In this document: positions 11,909 to 23,655 of the stretch, piece by piece
How the letters are laid out: each line of letters starts with the position of its first letter
Position numbering within the stretch: the stretch's first letter is position 1
NCBI GenBank assembly: GCA_023159155.1
Contig: JAJNNX010000034.1
Coordinates: 434,001 to 498,000 of the forward strand
Source of the DNA: Ustulina deusta
Taxonomy: Eukaryota; Ascomycota; Sordariomycetes; Xylariales; Xylariaceae
Direction of reading: 5' to 3'
DNA length: 64,000 bases
The notes under the pieces: generated by a model
The model's input: only the letters and a program-made list of their open reading frames with translations
What the model was told of the DNA's origin: nothing
Database searches by the model: none
Position numbers and translations under genes: made by a program

Positions 11909-13477
11909 ATGATAATAATTAAAGGAGCTTTGTTCCTGTCCTTCGAAGATCTCAAAAATCGCTGTAATGAGGCTGGATTTTCTGCCAGCGTAGTCAGACA
12001 CAATAGGGGACCCAACGACTCGAACAGAACAACCTATTGGAAATGCTCCATAAGGGGTTGCCCATTTACATGGTCAACAAAATGTTCCAAGGACAATAAT
12101 TGTCAAGTATATAACTTGCGACACGAGCATAATCATGATTTAACACCAAGGGAGACTCAGATTTCACGAAGCTCAAATACACCAACAGTAACCTCTGAGA
12201 TCCTATATTACCCCGAGCCAAGCTACCAAAGAAATCAAACGCTAGCGCCAAACGTTTTATGGATTGGAATTCCAGAAGCCGAAAACAACATTGCAATGCA
12301 ACCATTCACAAGTGTGCTCCTTTCCCGAGAAGGCAACAAGATCATCCAAGACTTCGACCTAGACGAGGTGTCACGCTTGAAGAAACCACTCGGCAAAGGC
12401 TTTTTAACCGATACTGGTGCCGAAAGTGACCCAGTGGTTCACCAATCAGTCATTACAATGGTATATACAAAACAGAAGTTGGGCGTTGATATCGAATTTC
12501 GGAATTGGAATTGGGTACATCGTATGATCGACAAACCCAATCTCATTCCAGACCAACTAACTAAACATGCACTTATGGTCTTTCTTTCAACGACTGTTTA
12601 TGACAGTCCACAAAACACTTTGTCGATCCAGACATTCTACGATAAAATCCAACTTATAGCTATGCAACACGGTAATATGCGTATATATCCAAACGCCAAA
12701 GAGATGCAGCAGGACCACTTCAAGATAGGCGACATTCGGGCTTTAGATATCATCGCACAGCATAGCCCTGAGAGGTTTCAGTTCCGACCTAAAACTTGTT
12801 TTGGCAATGGGGTCTGCACACTACAAGACAAAGGCGACCAAAGTGTTGTCAAAAAGTCGCATAGCTGTGGGGGAAACGGGGTAGAGGTGATTTCCATCGA
12901 GGAAGCACGCAAAAAGGTCGGATGTCATAACTTCAAAAAGCAACATACATCAACACGAGCTGCCCTTGGGATATCCAAACTTGGTCCCCACAACCCTCTA
13001 CTCCTGCACCAAGAGTATATTGCAACATTGCTGGATTTTGGCGCGTTTCGGGTTTTCTTACAGGCTCCGTTTTAGGCGGCTAGTCCAGTCAAGATTATTG
13101 CGATAGCACTAACAAGGTTTGAGGCATTGCGTGGAAGGATGGTCGCACGCCATATCCTGGAGACAGACTTCAGCTGGGCTGGAGAAAACGAAGAGTCATG
13201 GAAAGAGAAGGAAACTGAGCTTCGCGATTTCGCCTGTCATATATATAACCAACTTTGTGCACGGATCGATGCGAACGAGATGTACGAATCGCTGAAAATT
13301 GGGGTTCGCTTGGACATTGGAATCTCTGCTCTAGATCCTAGTGGCCAATTCTTTGTGAACGAGATCACTCGTTGGCATTCAGCCGACTTCTTGTCGATGG
13401 ATATTTTACGGTACCCTTATCTAGAAATATGTAAGGGATATTCGGCTGCCCTAAGCACCTTTATAGCCAAGCTATAA
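11909..13477 (+). pseudogene. FAR1/GCM-type zinc finger joined to an ATP-grasp-like region; one in-frame TAG
   Basis: From the ATG at 11909 one frame runs to 13477 (523 codons), interrupted only by TAG at 13073-13075. The N terminus has the pattern YWKCSIRGCPFTW...RHEHNHDL, i.e. Cx4C followed by HxH, as in FAR1/WRKY-GCM1 zinc modules of transposase-derived regulators. The middle and C terminus carry KKSHSCGGNGV, DFGAFRVFL, SLKIGVRLDIGIS and FFVNEITRWHSADF, a series resembling ATP-grasp enzymes: a nucleotide-binding lysine region, a substrate strand and the metal-binding VNEI segment. The second half lies after the stop but keeps frame and motifs. The earlier ATG-less frame begins at 11819, but 11909 is the first good ATG. 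It could be a nonsense allele, a read-through or edited mRNA, or an overlooked intron (a GTATAT donor at about 13015 would remove coding-looking sequence). The ATP-grasp assignment is by motif memory only. Confidence 0.55.
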
Positions 13478-13922
13478 TATATATATGAATAACCTCGCCT
13501 TTTTATTTGCCACAAGCTATAGGCTAGCATCTAAACATAAAATACATATATCCTGATTTAATCGCCACGCCATTTGTCAACTCATCTTTCTCGAAAGCTA
13601 AATTCTTACCTCTAGTTAATTCCACCCCAAATATCTACTTGGCTTTAAACCTCTCTTGTACTTTCTCCACGAAATTCACTCGTCTTCTTCTACACCAACC
13701 AAGTGACCACCACTTGTCACCTATACAACCACCCAAGTTTGCCCCCATTGGCCAACATCTCAGGTCTGTCCTTGAATACCTAGCGTTGTAATCAACCTTG
13801 TTACTGACTCGCATCTAAGCTCATACTTCCGATCCTCCACAGAACTGTATACTTTCACCCTTCACCACGCCGAGTTGTATAGTTTACTAGATTGCCAACT
13901 TGGAGTGACGATTCTGTTTACT
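13478..13922. other. Intergenic, pyrimidine-rich
   Basis: No frame is supported. CT-rich stretches at about 13640-13880 would suit the promoter and 5' leader of the small Cys-rich protein gene that follows. Confidence 0.4.
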
Positions 13923-14087
13923 ATGGCTGTCTCAACCAACTGTGCACACGCTTTCAAGATGATCAAGTCAGATAGCACCCTAGTCCAATGGACCTGCAAC
14001 TTGTGCCATTCGGGTCCACACTGGTGGATTTTCGAGTGCCGTTATTGCAAGATTCATACTTGCAGAGCTTGCATTCATAGTGTCTAA
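13923..14087 (+). CDS. 54-residue Cys-rich zinc-finger-like protein
   Basis: From the ATG at 13923 the product contains CNLCHSGPHWWIFECRYCKIHTC-type spacing: three CxxC pairs (CNLC, CRYC, CRAC), with His and Trp between the first two. This looks like a compact treble-clef or ZZ/B-box-like zinc module. Similar very short proteins (WxCxxCHSGPHW...CxYCK) are, to my memory, common in Fusarium-type genomes with no assigned role. There is no signal peptide. An upstream in-frame GTG at 13875 would add 16 residues but lacks ATG support. It may be a DNA- or ubiquitin-binding module; the function is unknown. Confidence 0.6.
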   Translation: MAVSTNCAHAFKMIKSDSTLVQWTCNLCHSGPHWWIFECRYCKIHTCRACIHSV

Positions 14088-14587
14088 TACTTGTTGGCAA
14101 GATTTAGTATTGGGCTTAGATTCTGTGGAGGGCTATGTCAGAATTGATGGGTTAATTTGGATGGATTGGCGCGGGCTAAATGTATCAGGGATGAGCAGGT
14201 TCTGCTCAACCCCTGAGAACCCGCCACACTATTCACTAGCACACGTCTCAAACAGACAGCAAGACGCGCTCTTACAAGAATACTACAGAATACACCCTCA
14301 ATTGACTGGCTCGCTTATTTCTGACAGTTTTCCGTACCTTTTTCACGGGCAAACTGCATCGAATCGCCGACGATATCATTGGCCTAGGCATGAGTAACCA
14401 CGTTAAACTAAGGAGCCTTCTATTTTCCTTGACAGTCTTAAGTATTTTAGAGTCTATTTACGTTAGATTGTGTAACGACTTGTGTTGCTAACGATTAATG
14501 AGCTATGGCACCCTTATCAAGCAGAATCTAGTCAATCTTCTTGTGCCCTCCAAATAAAGCGGCCTGGAGGGCGCTACTGTAGTATCC
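14088..14587 (+). other. Spacer with one weak open frame
   Basis: A frame of about 105 codons (14080-14397, GTG start) overlaps the end of the Cys-rich gene. It shows no recognisable domain and is probably not coding. The rest of the spacer precedes the LTR. Confidence 0.3.
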
Positions 14588-15024
14588 TGTAACGGACCCG
14601 TCATACAACAGTATGAGCGGCACATCGGGGGTTCTTGATTTGCGGGTAACAATAGGATGGTCAGCGGTTGTCCGTTAGGGAAGTTTGCGAGTACTCCCAC
14701 CACTATACAGAAATCGGGGCAGTCTGAATAGTAGCCGCGCAACGAATGTATTGATTGATTGGCGAGTTAAGGTTGATAGCTAAAGAACAAGACAAAAAGA
14801 CTGACTAGATACAAGGGTCATGAGTTCATATAATAGATCCTCCTTCCGTACAGTCTCCCAGATCGCTGGATAGCTCCTCTATCCCCCTATCCATCACGTG
14901 ACATCCACGTGATCCTACTCGTAGTGCATTTCCCAATCCAGTTCCTTGTCGTCCTTGAGTGCCCAACCCGTATCTGGCCCTCGGCCCATCCATCTGGCCG
15001 CTTCCTTCTGTTAGTCTCATAACA
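14588..15024. mobile_element. Solo LTR, copy A (TSD TATCC)
   Basis: The sequence begins TGTAACGGACC and ends ...CATAACA (TG...CA termini). It is flanked on both sides by the identical 5-bp direct repeat TATCC (14583-14587 and 15025-15029). It shares extended similarity with the sequence at 29432-29881, for example the block TTGATTTGCRGGTAACAATA and the CACGTGA box near the end. No gag or pol lies beside it, so recombination between two LTRs has removed the internal region. Confidence 0.85.
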
Positions 15025-15032
15025 TATCCACC

Positions 15033-15906
15033 TTAGGCATTCGCATCAGCGTCTTCGTCTTCGTCTTCGTCTTCGTCTTCGTCTTCGTCTTCGTCTTCGT
15101 CTTCGTCTTCGTCTTTGTTGAGCAGAAGAAGGTCCCCCAAGTCTGCCTCCATGCCACATGCAGCATCGTGACAGGCACCTAGAACTCTCGCGTGGCAATA
15201 TCTCCGGAGATTTATCAATTGCTCATTAGGCAGCTCGATAGCAAAGGATTGAAAAGGCTTCATATCAGCCACCGAAGACTTCCATTTTAGATTCATGCAC
15301 GCGCGCTCAACTTCGGAGGCCATATGCACTAGTAGCTCTAGTGTCCGCCAATTCTCCCTGAAGAGACATGGGAGCATGCATGATTCAATGTGATATTCTG
15401 GTGGGAGGATACTTTGCCTACAGCCAAGCAGTCGATAGTAAGCGATAAGACCGTATAACTTTAGCATCAAGCGATCTGGACCCAAGGGCTCCAGGAGATC
15501 TTTCACTAATGCTTTGGCCCATGTCTTACCATCCTTACTAGAAGCCCAGTCGCAGAGCGTCGGACTTTGAGGATCGAATTTCCCGAACTCCAGGTTTGAA
15601 CACAGGTAGAACGGGATAAAATTATCCATGTCGGCAAGATATGTAGCCTCGTCCCGAACTTCCCTTAAGTCCTTGTGAGTAATGGCTTAGTATGTAATGT
15701 GGAATGCTTACGTACAGGAGACGCCCATAGAGAGCTTTTAAGTCATGCGGCCGCTGGTATGGCTCTCCTATACGTGTAAGAAATCTCGACAACTTGTCTT
15801 GCTTGTCTTGCTTGTCTTGCTTGTCTTGCTTGTCTTGCTTGTCTTGCTTGTCTTGCTTGTCTTGCTTGTCTTGCTTGTCTTGCTTGTCTTGCTTTGGAAA
15901 AGCCAT
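15033..15906 (-). CDS. Unknown protein with KQD and DE microsatellite tracts
   Basis: Two exons, 15906-15712 and 15671-15033, give about 277 residues. The 40-bp intron GTAAGC...CACAAG is at the short limit but restores a frame reading DLREVRDEATYLADMDNFIPFY. The N terminus (MAFP) is followed by about 11 tandem KQD triplets encoded by a 9-bp repeat. The C terminus is an alternating Asp-Glu tract encoded by a 6-bp repeat, ending DADANA. Both repeat units are multiples of three, so length change keeps frame. The middle is alpha-helical in character with conserved-looking Cys, His and Trp residues (CHARVLGACHDAACG). No family was recognised. The stop codon lies 8 bases from the end of solo LTR copy A, so the LTR supplies the immediate 3' flank. 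Confidence 0.6.
15053..15115. repeat. (CTTCGT)n hexamer microsatellite encoding Asp-Glu
   Basis: There are about ten tandem copies of a 6-bp unit in the 3' end of the gene at 15033-15906. On the coding strand they read alternating Asp and Glu. Confidence 0.9.
15793..15893. repeat. 9-bp minisatellite encoding Lys-Gln-Asp
   Basis: There are about 11 near-perfect copies of the 9-bp unit CTTGTCTTG in the 5' end of the same gene, encoding KQD on the minus strand. Confidence 0.92.
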
Positions 15907-18900
15907 CCTCTCGGCAGGTTTCGAGCTGCTATACACTATATTCTTGTTAGCCTTGAGACTCTTATCGCTGCGGGCAATTCTGCGCTTTAATACAGCACAG
16001 GAGGGGAAGGGCACGCACCAGTCAGGTACGAAACGGTATCGGGTCGGAATAAACACAGGGAGGGTAAGTACTGGAGGTTAGGCAGAGCGGCATCACGATT
16101 CCTTTTATGATAGATCTGTCCAGATGGCCTGGCAGACCTCCTTTTTATATATAGAAAATAGACCTTCCAAAAGAGCCATATCGACCCCTGTCAGGCCGAT
16201 GGCGCCGTTGGGCCCAGGGTCTGGGTCGAACTACCGCATGGACGTGGGCGGGGGACTAGGCGCTGGACATGGAGATGCAACAATCACTTAGTAATTAAGA
16301 GATTTCTCCTACACAAAGTAATTCCTTCCTTCACTCAAATATCCTAGCTCAACCAGCTCAAGCCCTTGAGCAACCTTGTTCCTAGCCCTCCCAACAGGTC
16401 ATCCTTCTGTTGGCTCATAACAGCTGCATTGGGCACTTGGTAGAAGTGATGTTCAACACATACCTGTCAGCATGTATAATACAAGGGTTTTCTTAGCGTA
16501 CCGCACTTTTAGTAGGTCTCATTATAACAGTGCCAACTGTTGTCAGATATAACGACTGCCTCCATAGAACCATGCCATCACAACGTATCATAGTGGTACA
16601 TGAGCCCAACTACCTACAGGTTAAAGAAGGGAGCCAGAAGATAAAAGGCCAACGAGAGAGAAAAACAAGACAGACAATTCTAACCAGACTTCATATAATT
16701 GACTCAAATCTAACAACTATCATATATAATCTTATTCGGTATATTGACTGAAGGGGTATTCAATAACGGACCCATATCAGGATGACGGCGGCCCCCATAT
16801 AATTCTGCCTACAGACGCGGTCACTACTGCATGAGACCTACATCAACACATGAATCAATACAACACATTCAACCCAATTGCATGCCATCGCTTATATCTG
16901 ACACCAATCCCGTCCAAGTTAACAATTAAGTATCCGTAGCAATATGCGCCTTAATATTATGTTCTATCATATGAGCCAGTCCACCCAATGCTTACGCTTG
17001 CGGTTAAGGCTGTTCATGTACCTCGCCAGCCGCACAGCTTTATTGTTGCAATCCACTTCAACTTTATACAAGTTTTCAAGTGGCATTGACCAAAAAATCC
17101 GATAATGTAGTGAAACATATGAATAGTTCCGTGAATCTAGGTGAACAACATACTCATGCTCTTGTTTTCAAGGGGCCAATTACCATAGGAAAAGAACTCC
17201 CATAATTAACCGGCTCCGTACGCTGTGGAAGGCTGCGCTGCCCAGTTCTCTTCGTAATGCCTAGAGATCAGTGATCATGTACACAGTGCAACCATGAAAA
17301 GGTAGTATTTAATAGACGAGTATAGCCATATATGAGAAGGGCCGAGAACTACCCCCTGGACAGAAACACCGGCAGTATCTGCGTGGCATGCTGACCTGCG
17401 ATTGGCTCTCTCTACATCATAGCCCATCTGAAAGAAGCAAATCGCTGTTGTTCTGTATTGTAGTCAGAGGTGGAAGTAACAAGGTTGCGCTCGATGAGCA
17501 TCAGGGGACGTGTTTGGACTTTTGTGGCGGTACTATTCAACACTGTCTGTCCGGGCTTGTGTCTTCCCGAGCTAAAAGATATTCCGATTCATAAGCTATT
17601 ATGTCTCAGGAAAACAACTACGAGTTTCCAAGCAACTGCCTATACCTGCCTACCAAAGGGTCAAAATCCAGAACCATATGCTTTGTGGTACTAGGCTGCT
17701 GCGATGGACTGCGACAGTGAAATGATACGGCTGAATCTAACAGAACCTTTGATGTCTCTGCCAGTCATAGTTCCTGGCAACGGAACAAGATCCTGTATCG
17801 GCGAACGACCATCGGCAGCGGCGCTATAACGGGGCTTCTACTAGCGGTGAGTGGATTAACGCAGAGTAAATACATTACTTGTACCCAACATCTCGGTTGC
17901 CAACACTGGACCGAATCCCACCACACCTGATGCAGCTATCCCTGCTAGGTATGCTTTATGTATCATATATGTTATCCATATCTGGAAACAGTCCTTCCGG
18001 GCCAATTCCCCTAGCGTATGATCCGGGCCAGGCGTACGTCGTAGAGCCCCCCCTGAATCCTCCAGCCATGCGCAGGACTGGCAACAGTAGTTTCCAGATG
18101 CATGGGACTTGGTTGCCTACAATACTTTGGTGGGTCGTCCGGAATACTACATCCAGAGGACGTTAGAGCTATAGGAGACAATTGGCTCTCGTGGCTTGGA
18201 TTTATAGTAGCCTAAACTCCAAGAGCCAACAATCGCGCGACGCGTTTATACTTACCGTAAGTAACCCAAGCTTTTAATAACAGACATATATGCCTGGGCT
18301 TGGGTTCCCATAGCTAGACTAATGCCTCTTGTACCAATGTCTCCCCAGAAAACATTTATATTTTAATTTAGTATTGGGCTTGTCGAGGTCGAGTTCGTGA
18401 CGTGTATGCTTCTTTGGCAGGTCCATTTCAACCTCGTAATGCTATCAACGATGGAATGTGGCTTATTTTGTTGCCTTGTCCTAGCCTCGGAAAGTATTCT
18501 GGTCGCGGATCCCTAGGTCGGCATCTAGGAGATAACCACGTGGTCTGTTCCTGCTCTTGCAATATTCGTTCAACTGGTAATAAGCGCCATCCTCATAGCT
18601 GACAGGTTTGGCGGACTGCCCAGGTGGTTCGCATACCCCCTCCTAAGCCTCTTTGGTTGCCTTGTTATCTATCATAGTTGGTTGCATCTAGGTCCCCTAT
18701 GAGACCAAGGTGCTGCTTAATATAAAGTGATCTATCTCTCAGGTTTGCCGATACTTTGATCGTCCAGCTCTACCAAACCCCAGCAGTGTTTCTAGCTTCA
18801 TGACACTCGTTGAAGCTGAATTACCTTTTATTCCATTATAGTAGGCTACATATAGGCAAATGCGACACTAAACGCTCCTCTATCTATTATCGTGTCTCCC

Positions 18901-19100
18901 GAAACACCCCCTCATCACAATTGTGTTCTGTTCATCACAGCGCAGACACATTCTCACGACGGCTGTCGGATCCCTCTTTCTCAGCATCTTCATTACTTGA
19001 GCTCATACAGATCATTACCCCCCAACCCCCCCCCCCCCCACCCCCCCTTCCTTTTTTTTTTTCATTTCGTTTAAACCATCTTTCCAAATTGGAGATAAAA
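15907..19100. other. Long intergenic stretch without a supported gene
   Basis: Over 3 kb contains only short overlapping frames (up to about 95 codons) without domain signals. The last 80 bases before 19101 hold a C-run/T-run pyrimidine tract (about 19018-19068) typical of fungal promoters and directly precede the Est1-like gene. Confidence 0.5.
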
Positions 19101-21397
19101 ATGCCAGACCCCAAAGAACAGGGTATTTCAGCTTCATTTATCAGTCACTTGCGCCAGTCCTCGCGCATCTCATGTCCAATGCCAGACTGTGACGAGGCGT
19201 ATCCTGCCATAGATGATAGGATACGCGAACATTTCAAGTCAAAGCACAGTGAAATTACCCAAGGAAAAGATATTCCTACACTCATACGAGATATAAAGAA
19301 AGGACGGTACGTATTGCCCGCTCTGCGTCTTTCGAGATGGTATAGTATAGCTGATGTGCTCCTATAAGAATTCCTAGGGTTCAGGGTTGTGAGTCTTCAT
19401 CTACGAGAGATCGAGGAGGCGGTGTTCAAGGCATGGCGGACGGAGCGGCAGCAAGCTCACATAAGAGGCGCAAATCTCCTATTACTTCCTCCTTACAACA
19501 ATCTAGGCCCAAGTCAAATAATCAGCCGAGGAGATCACGAGCCCCTCCCCAGCAGAGTACCAGTCTCTCTGACCCTGACTTTATTCAAAGGGGTCCGCGG
19601 CAGGGTAAGCTCTGGAATCCGGTAGACGACTCAATTTCATCACCAAATCGGAGAAAACAAAATGCTCCCAAGCCTCCCAAGACCAAGGCACCTCCCAGAA
19701 GAGTAGACACTCCCGAGAAAGATAGTGAGAACTTTCGACTTATCAAGCAGCCTAAGACCCGGCCGATCAGCCAGGAGCAGTTAGTCGCCGAAGTCAAGGG
19801 GATTTACGCAGGGCTGATGATGGTTGAGTCAAAGTGCATCGAGGTTGATAACGCGCAATCCTCCCAGAATGACACTCAACTAAATAATGAACAATGGCAA
19901 GCCCTGATCGCGTTGCATCGCACCCTGTTGCATGAGCATCATGACTTCTTTTTAGCGTCGCAACACCCTTCTGCGAGTCCAGCATTAAAACGATTAGCTT
20001 CAAAATACGCAATGCCTGCCCGGATGTGGCGACATGGGATACATAGCTTCCTTGAACTATTACGGCATCGTCTGCCGGGATCTCTTGAGCATATGTTGAC
20101 GTTCATTTACTTGGCTTACTCAATGATGGCTCTTTTATATGAAACCGTCCCGGCTTTTGAAGATACATGGATCGAATGTTTAGGCGATTTGGGAAGATAC
20201 AGGTATTATTGACATAATCAACCTTTTTCTCTTCTTGTCTTAACTTTTTGTAGGATGGCGATAGAAGACGAGGATATCAGAGACAGAGAAGTCTGGACGT
20301 CGGTCTCCAGACATTGGTATTCGAAGGTGTCCGATAAAGCACCGTCCACAGGACGCCTCTACCACCACCTCGCCATTTTGGCGCGGCCAAATGCGCTCCA
20401 GCAGCTCTACTTTTATACTAAGTCATTATGTGTCCCTATCCCCTTCGGCTCGGCTAAGGAGTCAATCATGACTCTATTTGATCCGATCCTCGAGGCTGGT
20501 AATTATCAGCACAACCGCCTGGCTCCTATCGATGCCGCATTTGTTAAGACTCATGGTATCTTGTTCAGCCACAAGCAATTAGAAAACTTCCGCCCAGTTG
20601 CGAGTGAGTTCTTAGGGGCATTAGATAACCATATAAGCCGAATGGCGAAGGGTTGGATGGAAGCGGGCTACTACATTGCCATCGCTAACTGCTGTGCTCT
20701 GCTGTTATACGGGAAAGAAGACAATATCATCATGAGAGCGATTCAGAGTCAAGAAGATGAGAAACAGGACTCGGGTATGGCGTCTGGAGTCGACGTTTCA
20801 AAACCATCGAGGGATTTCGAAGACGCCCTTTATCTTGCCATGGGGACACATGAAGTCGTCCTTAAACGTTGGAATGACGACAATGTGTTGCCATATACGC
20901 ACGTTGTTATGGTCTTCGTGTTCTACCTCATCCGTCTTCCCAACGCCTGGCAATATGTGGAGCACCTGTTCCCATGGAAGTTGCTGTCGTTGATGCTCAA
21001 GGGACTCCTCGAAAACGACACCTTTGAGTGCATCTGTAGCAATGAGTTCCCAAGGGAAAAGAGCGACTATCCTCCCCGCCCCGTGCCAGAGGACTTCGCC
21101 CTCAAGGGACTTCTCTTCGTCGATGGCTACTTTCCCTCGGACTGGTTTGCCAACGATAAAATCGACGATGATGAGAAGTATTTTGAGATGGCCTCAATGA
21201 CAGATGTCAGGAAGAAGAGGATTTTGTGGCTGGGCTACAAGATCGCGCAATCTGGCAAGGGGCTCACGTACGACGAAGGAACGAGCACGTTCGGCGTGTT
21301 CCCGCGGTATGAGAAGGAGATGGATATAATTTCAAGGAATGCTTATAGTATAAACATTTCGGACATGGTAGGAGATGCAATGGATATCGACGAGTAA
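19101..21397 (+). CDS. Est1/SMG5-7-like protein with an N-terminal C2H2 finger
   Basis: Three exons, 19101-19306, 19378-20202 and 20254-21397, give about 724 residues. The introns are GTACGT...CCTAG (71 bp) and GTATTA...TTGTAG (51 bp, TTAAC branch site). The N terminus has a C2H2-like finger (CPMPDCDEAY...HFKSKH), then a basic disordered linker (KRRKS, PPRR). The core is the Est1 DNA/RNA-binding type domain: LGDLGRYRMAIE, VSRHWYSKVSDKAPSTGRLYHHLAILARP and YFYTKSLCVPIPFGSAKESI. In SMG/Est1 proteins this TPR-like fold binds telomerase RNA or nonsense-mediated-decay partners. The fungal version with a zinc finger forms a separate, poorly studied clade. The C terminus ends in acidic DAMDIDE. All frames are intact, unlike several neighbours. 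Confidence 0.85.
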
Positions 21398-22897
21398 ACG
21401 TCTTAATACGTAGTATCCTTAGAGTTTACATAATCAGATTAACAAGACATGTTATTGCTTTTAGTAATTAGTTTATAACTATATGCAAGTTGCACTGAAG
21501 GACTAGGATAGATATAGAGAGAACAGGGTTTAGGGCGGGCAGTGCTTTTTATCGTGAATCTACGGTAGTTATAAGGACAAGGTTAATATGAAGTAGGTTA
21601 GAAATGAATAGAGTCAGAGGTTTTAATATATGATGCCGAATAGGTACTGTCCTAGCCACCCCTATACTCTTGATCTATCTTCTATGGAAATACGCGTCGT
21701 GGAGGCGTTCGAGATCGTACGGGTCGTCGCCTACGTCCCCCCTTCTGCTAAATTGCAGCTGACTTGATGCCCAGCCCACGATTATACGCAATTAAAAATT
21801 GTAGCGATATATTGCCCAGAGCCTTCTCATATCTAGTAGCCCTCTGAGCAGCAGGAATAGAATATACCGTTTCTGAGTGGTAGCCATGTTGCACTAGGGG
21901 CTGTGCGAAGGTATGGTGATTATACGAGAGTATGTGTGTGTATATGTGTATGAGTTAGGCTGAGGCTGGCGTACGAGATGTGAGATGTGAAGGTGTAAAA
22001 GAGATGGAGGATTGCCCGGCAAGTGGCCCTGAATTTATGGACCGACCGCACGGCGCCAAATCACTCTTCGCATTACTGATTCGGCGCTCCTTCCAAGCCA
22101 GCGAGGCAATTGCCTGCAGATTAATCGGACGAAGACCCGAATAATCGTACGGACCTACCTATCACGATCGGACTCGGCGTGCTAGGACAGCCCCTATCCT
22201 AGTCTGGGCAAGGCTGATGACCACCTCACCGAGATCACACCGGTCTCGCCGATTAGTATAGCCATACGATCAGAATCAGAGCTATATGATCGATGACTTA
22301 CCAGCACAACCAATCAGGATCACCCGTATAGTCAGAACGGTAGCCTCGCTACTTAGAAAACTCATACAAAGGCTAGAATAGTCAAGCCCCTTTGAGCACC
22401 TGTACGAGTACCAGGGCATACAATCCCTTGGAACGCAGAACCTAGACAGGAGATAAGCGGCATGCTTACAGGCGGTAGTACAGACTGTAAGAATGTCGTT
22501 TGTCTCCTTTTTTTTACTTATGTTACTCAAAGACTAGGTGTTCAAACCTGGGGAGGGTCTTTTTTTTTTTTTAGTTGTACGATCCCCCTTTGTTTCATAC
22601 GACAACGAGTTGCAACCAAAAAGAGAAAAGAGCCAGTGTTGGAACCATTGGCATTAGTTGCAACATCGTACGCACCATGTATGAGCTTATCTTCACGTGC
22701 GCATGTAATCTCTCTTATCGCTTAGTTCGTACGTGGCAGGAGTTCTCACCTTAGGCGAGAACTGTTTCGTACGAAACTTACTCCCTTTTCCTTTTTTTTA
22801 GGTAGAGCAATTAGACATAGTACAATAAGACTTGTATTCTGTCCGCTCCACCCTGTTAGTAGTACGATATCGTACAGAGTCCATTCAACAGTTTCCA
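21398..22897. other. Intergenic, no supported gene
   Basis: No coding frame is supported. Short T-runs (22498-22510 and 22560-22573) and several TCGTACG-like words around 22580-22880 are visible, without a clear arrangement. Confidence 0.4.
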
Positions 22898-23655
22898 TTA
22901 TTTATCGAAAAGATGACGGAACATGTCCACACCTTCGACATCTTGGTCGATATCTTGAAGCCCCTCTGGGAAGGTACCTTGTTCAATGCTAGTAAGAACG
23001 TGTTGCCCTATCCTCCATCGAGCCTGATGTGCTTGGAGAGCATCGTGGAAACTGCTTAGGTCTTGTTGGTTCTCGCATTTTGCCAAACCAATGTATTTTT
23101 CTAATCCCCCACTCAGGACCGCAAAACATAGCAAGCTACGGAAGGATCCGCACACCTTCTGGAGTTTCCGGCCACGCTCGATTTAGGCCTTCAGCCTGCG
23201 ACGGTTTTGGAGAGTCGCTTCACAGTTTTGATACTGTAGGACTTTATCCATCTCCTCAGAACCTACTCGCTGCCTCAGGCCGTTCTCTTTTGTCGCATCC
23301 AGTTCTCGGACCATAAGGATGAGCCCTAGCTCCTTGAGCAACCTAGAAGCATTTGTTTTATGTTCAGACCGAATGCTAATCTCACTAAACTGGGATGCCC
23401 TAGCTAACCTGTCTGTCGCAGCAATTTTGAAGCGGCTATGCCCCATGTCATTCTCCCGGAGTGCACCTAGAAGGTCTTTAAATCCGCGCAACAGCTCATT
23501 GCTTAGTAGGTTACTGACAAGGAGCTGAACTTTGGGGCGGAGAGCAGCGGCTTTCCGTCTTTTAGCGGCTCGTGGTGTTTGCGTGTCCAAGGGGGTTCTT
23601 TTCTTTGCCGTGTCTGTTGTCGTTGCCGATGGAGAAGCTCAGCGCAGAACCCTAG
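22898..23655 (-). pseudogene. Probable remnant of an unrecognised minus-strand gene
   Basis: Frame 23183-23640 reads PRAAKRRKAAALRPKVQ followed by a helical stretch (LLSNELLRGFKDLLGALREN; LLKELGLILMVRELDATK). Its amino-acid composition looks protein-like, and it runs from a TGA to a stop without any ATG. A second minus-strand frame (22898-23155) continues nearby in another register. The pieces may be exons of one gene or relics. No family was recognised. Confidence 0.3.

Noticed and set aside
14471..14587. TGTAACGACTTG at 14471 as the LTR start
   Set aside because: Only the later TGTAACGG at 14588 gives a matching 5-bp target duplication and aligns with copy B.
15745..16081. Plus-strand LLVLLVLL and SCLSCLSC frames
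   Set aside because: Antisense readings of the 9-bp KQD minisatellite.
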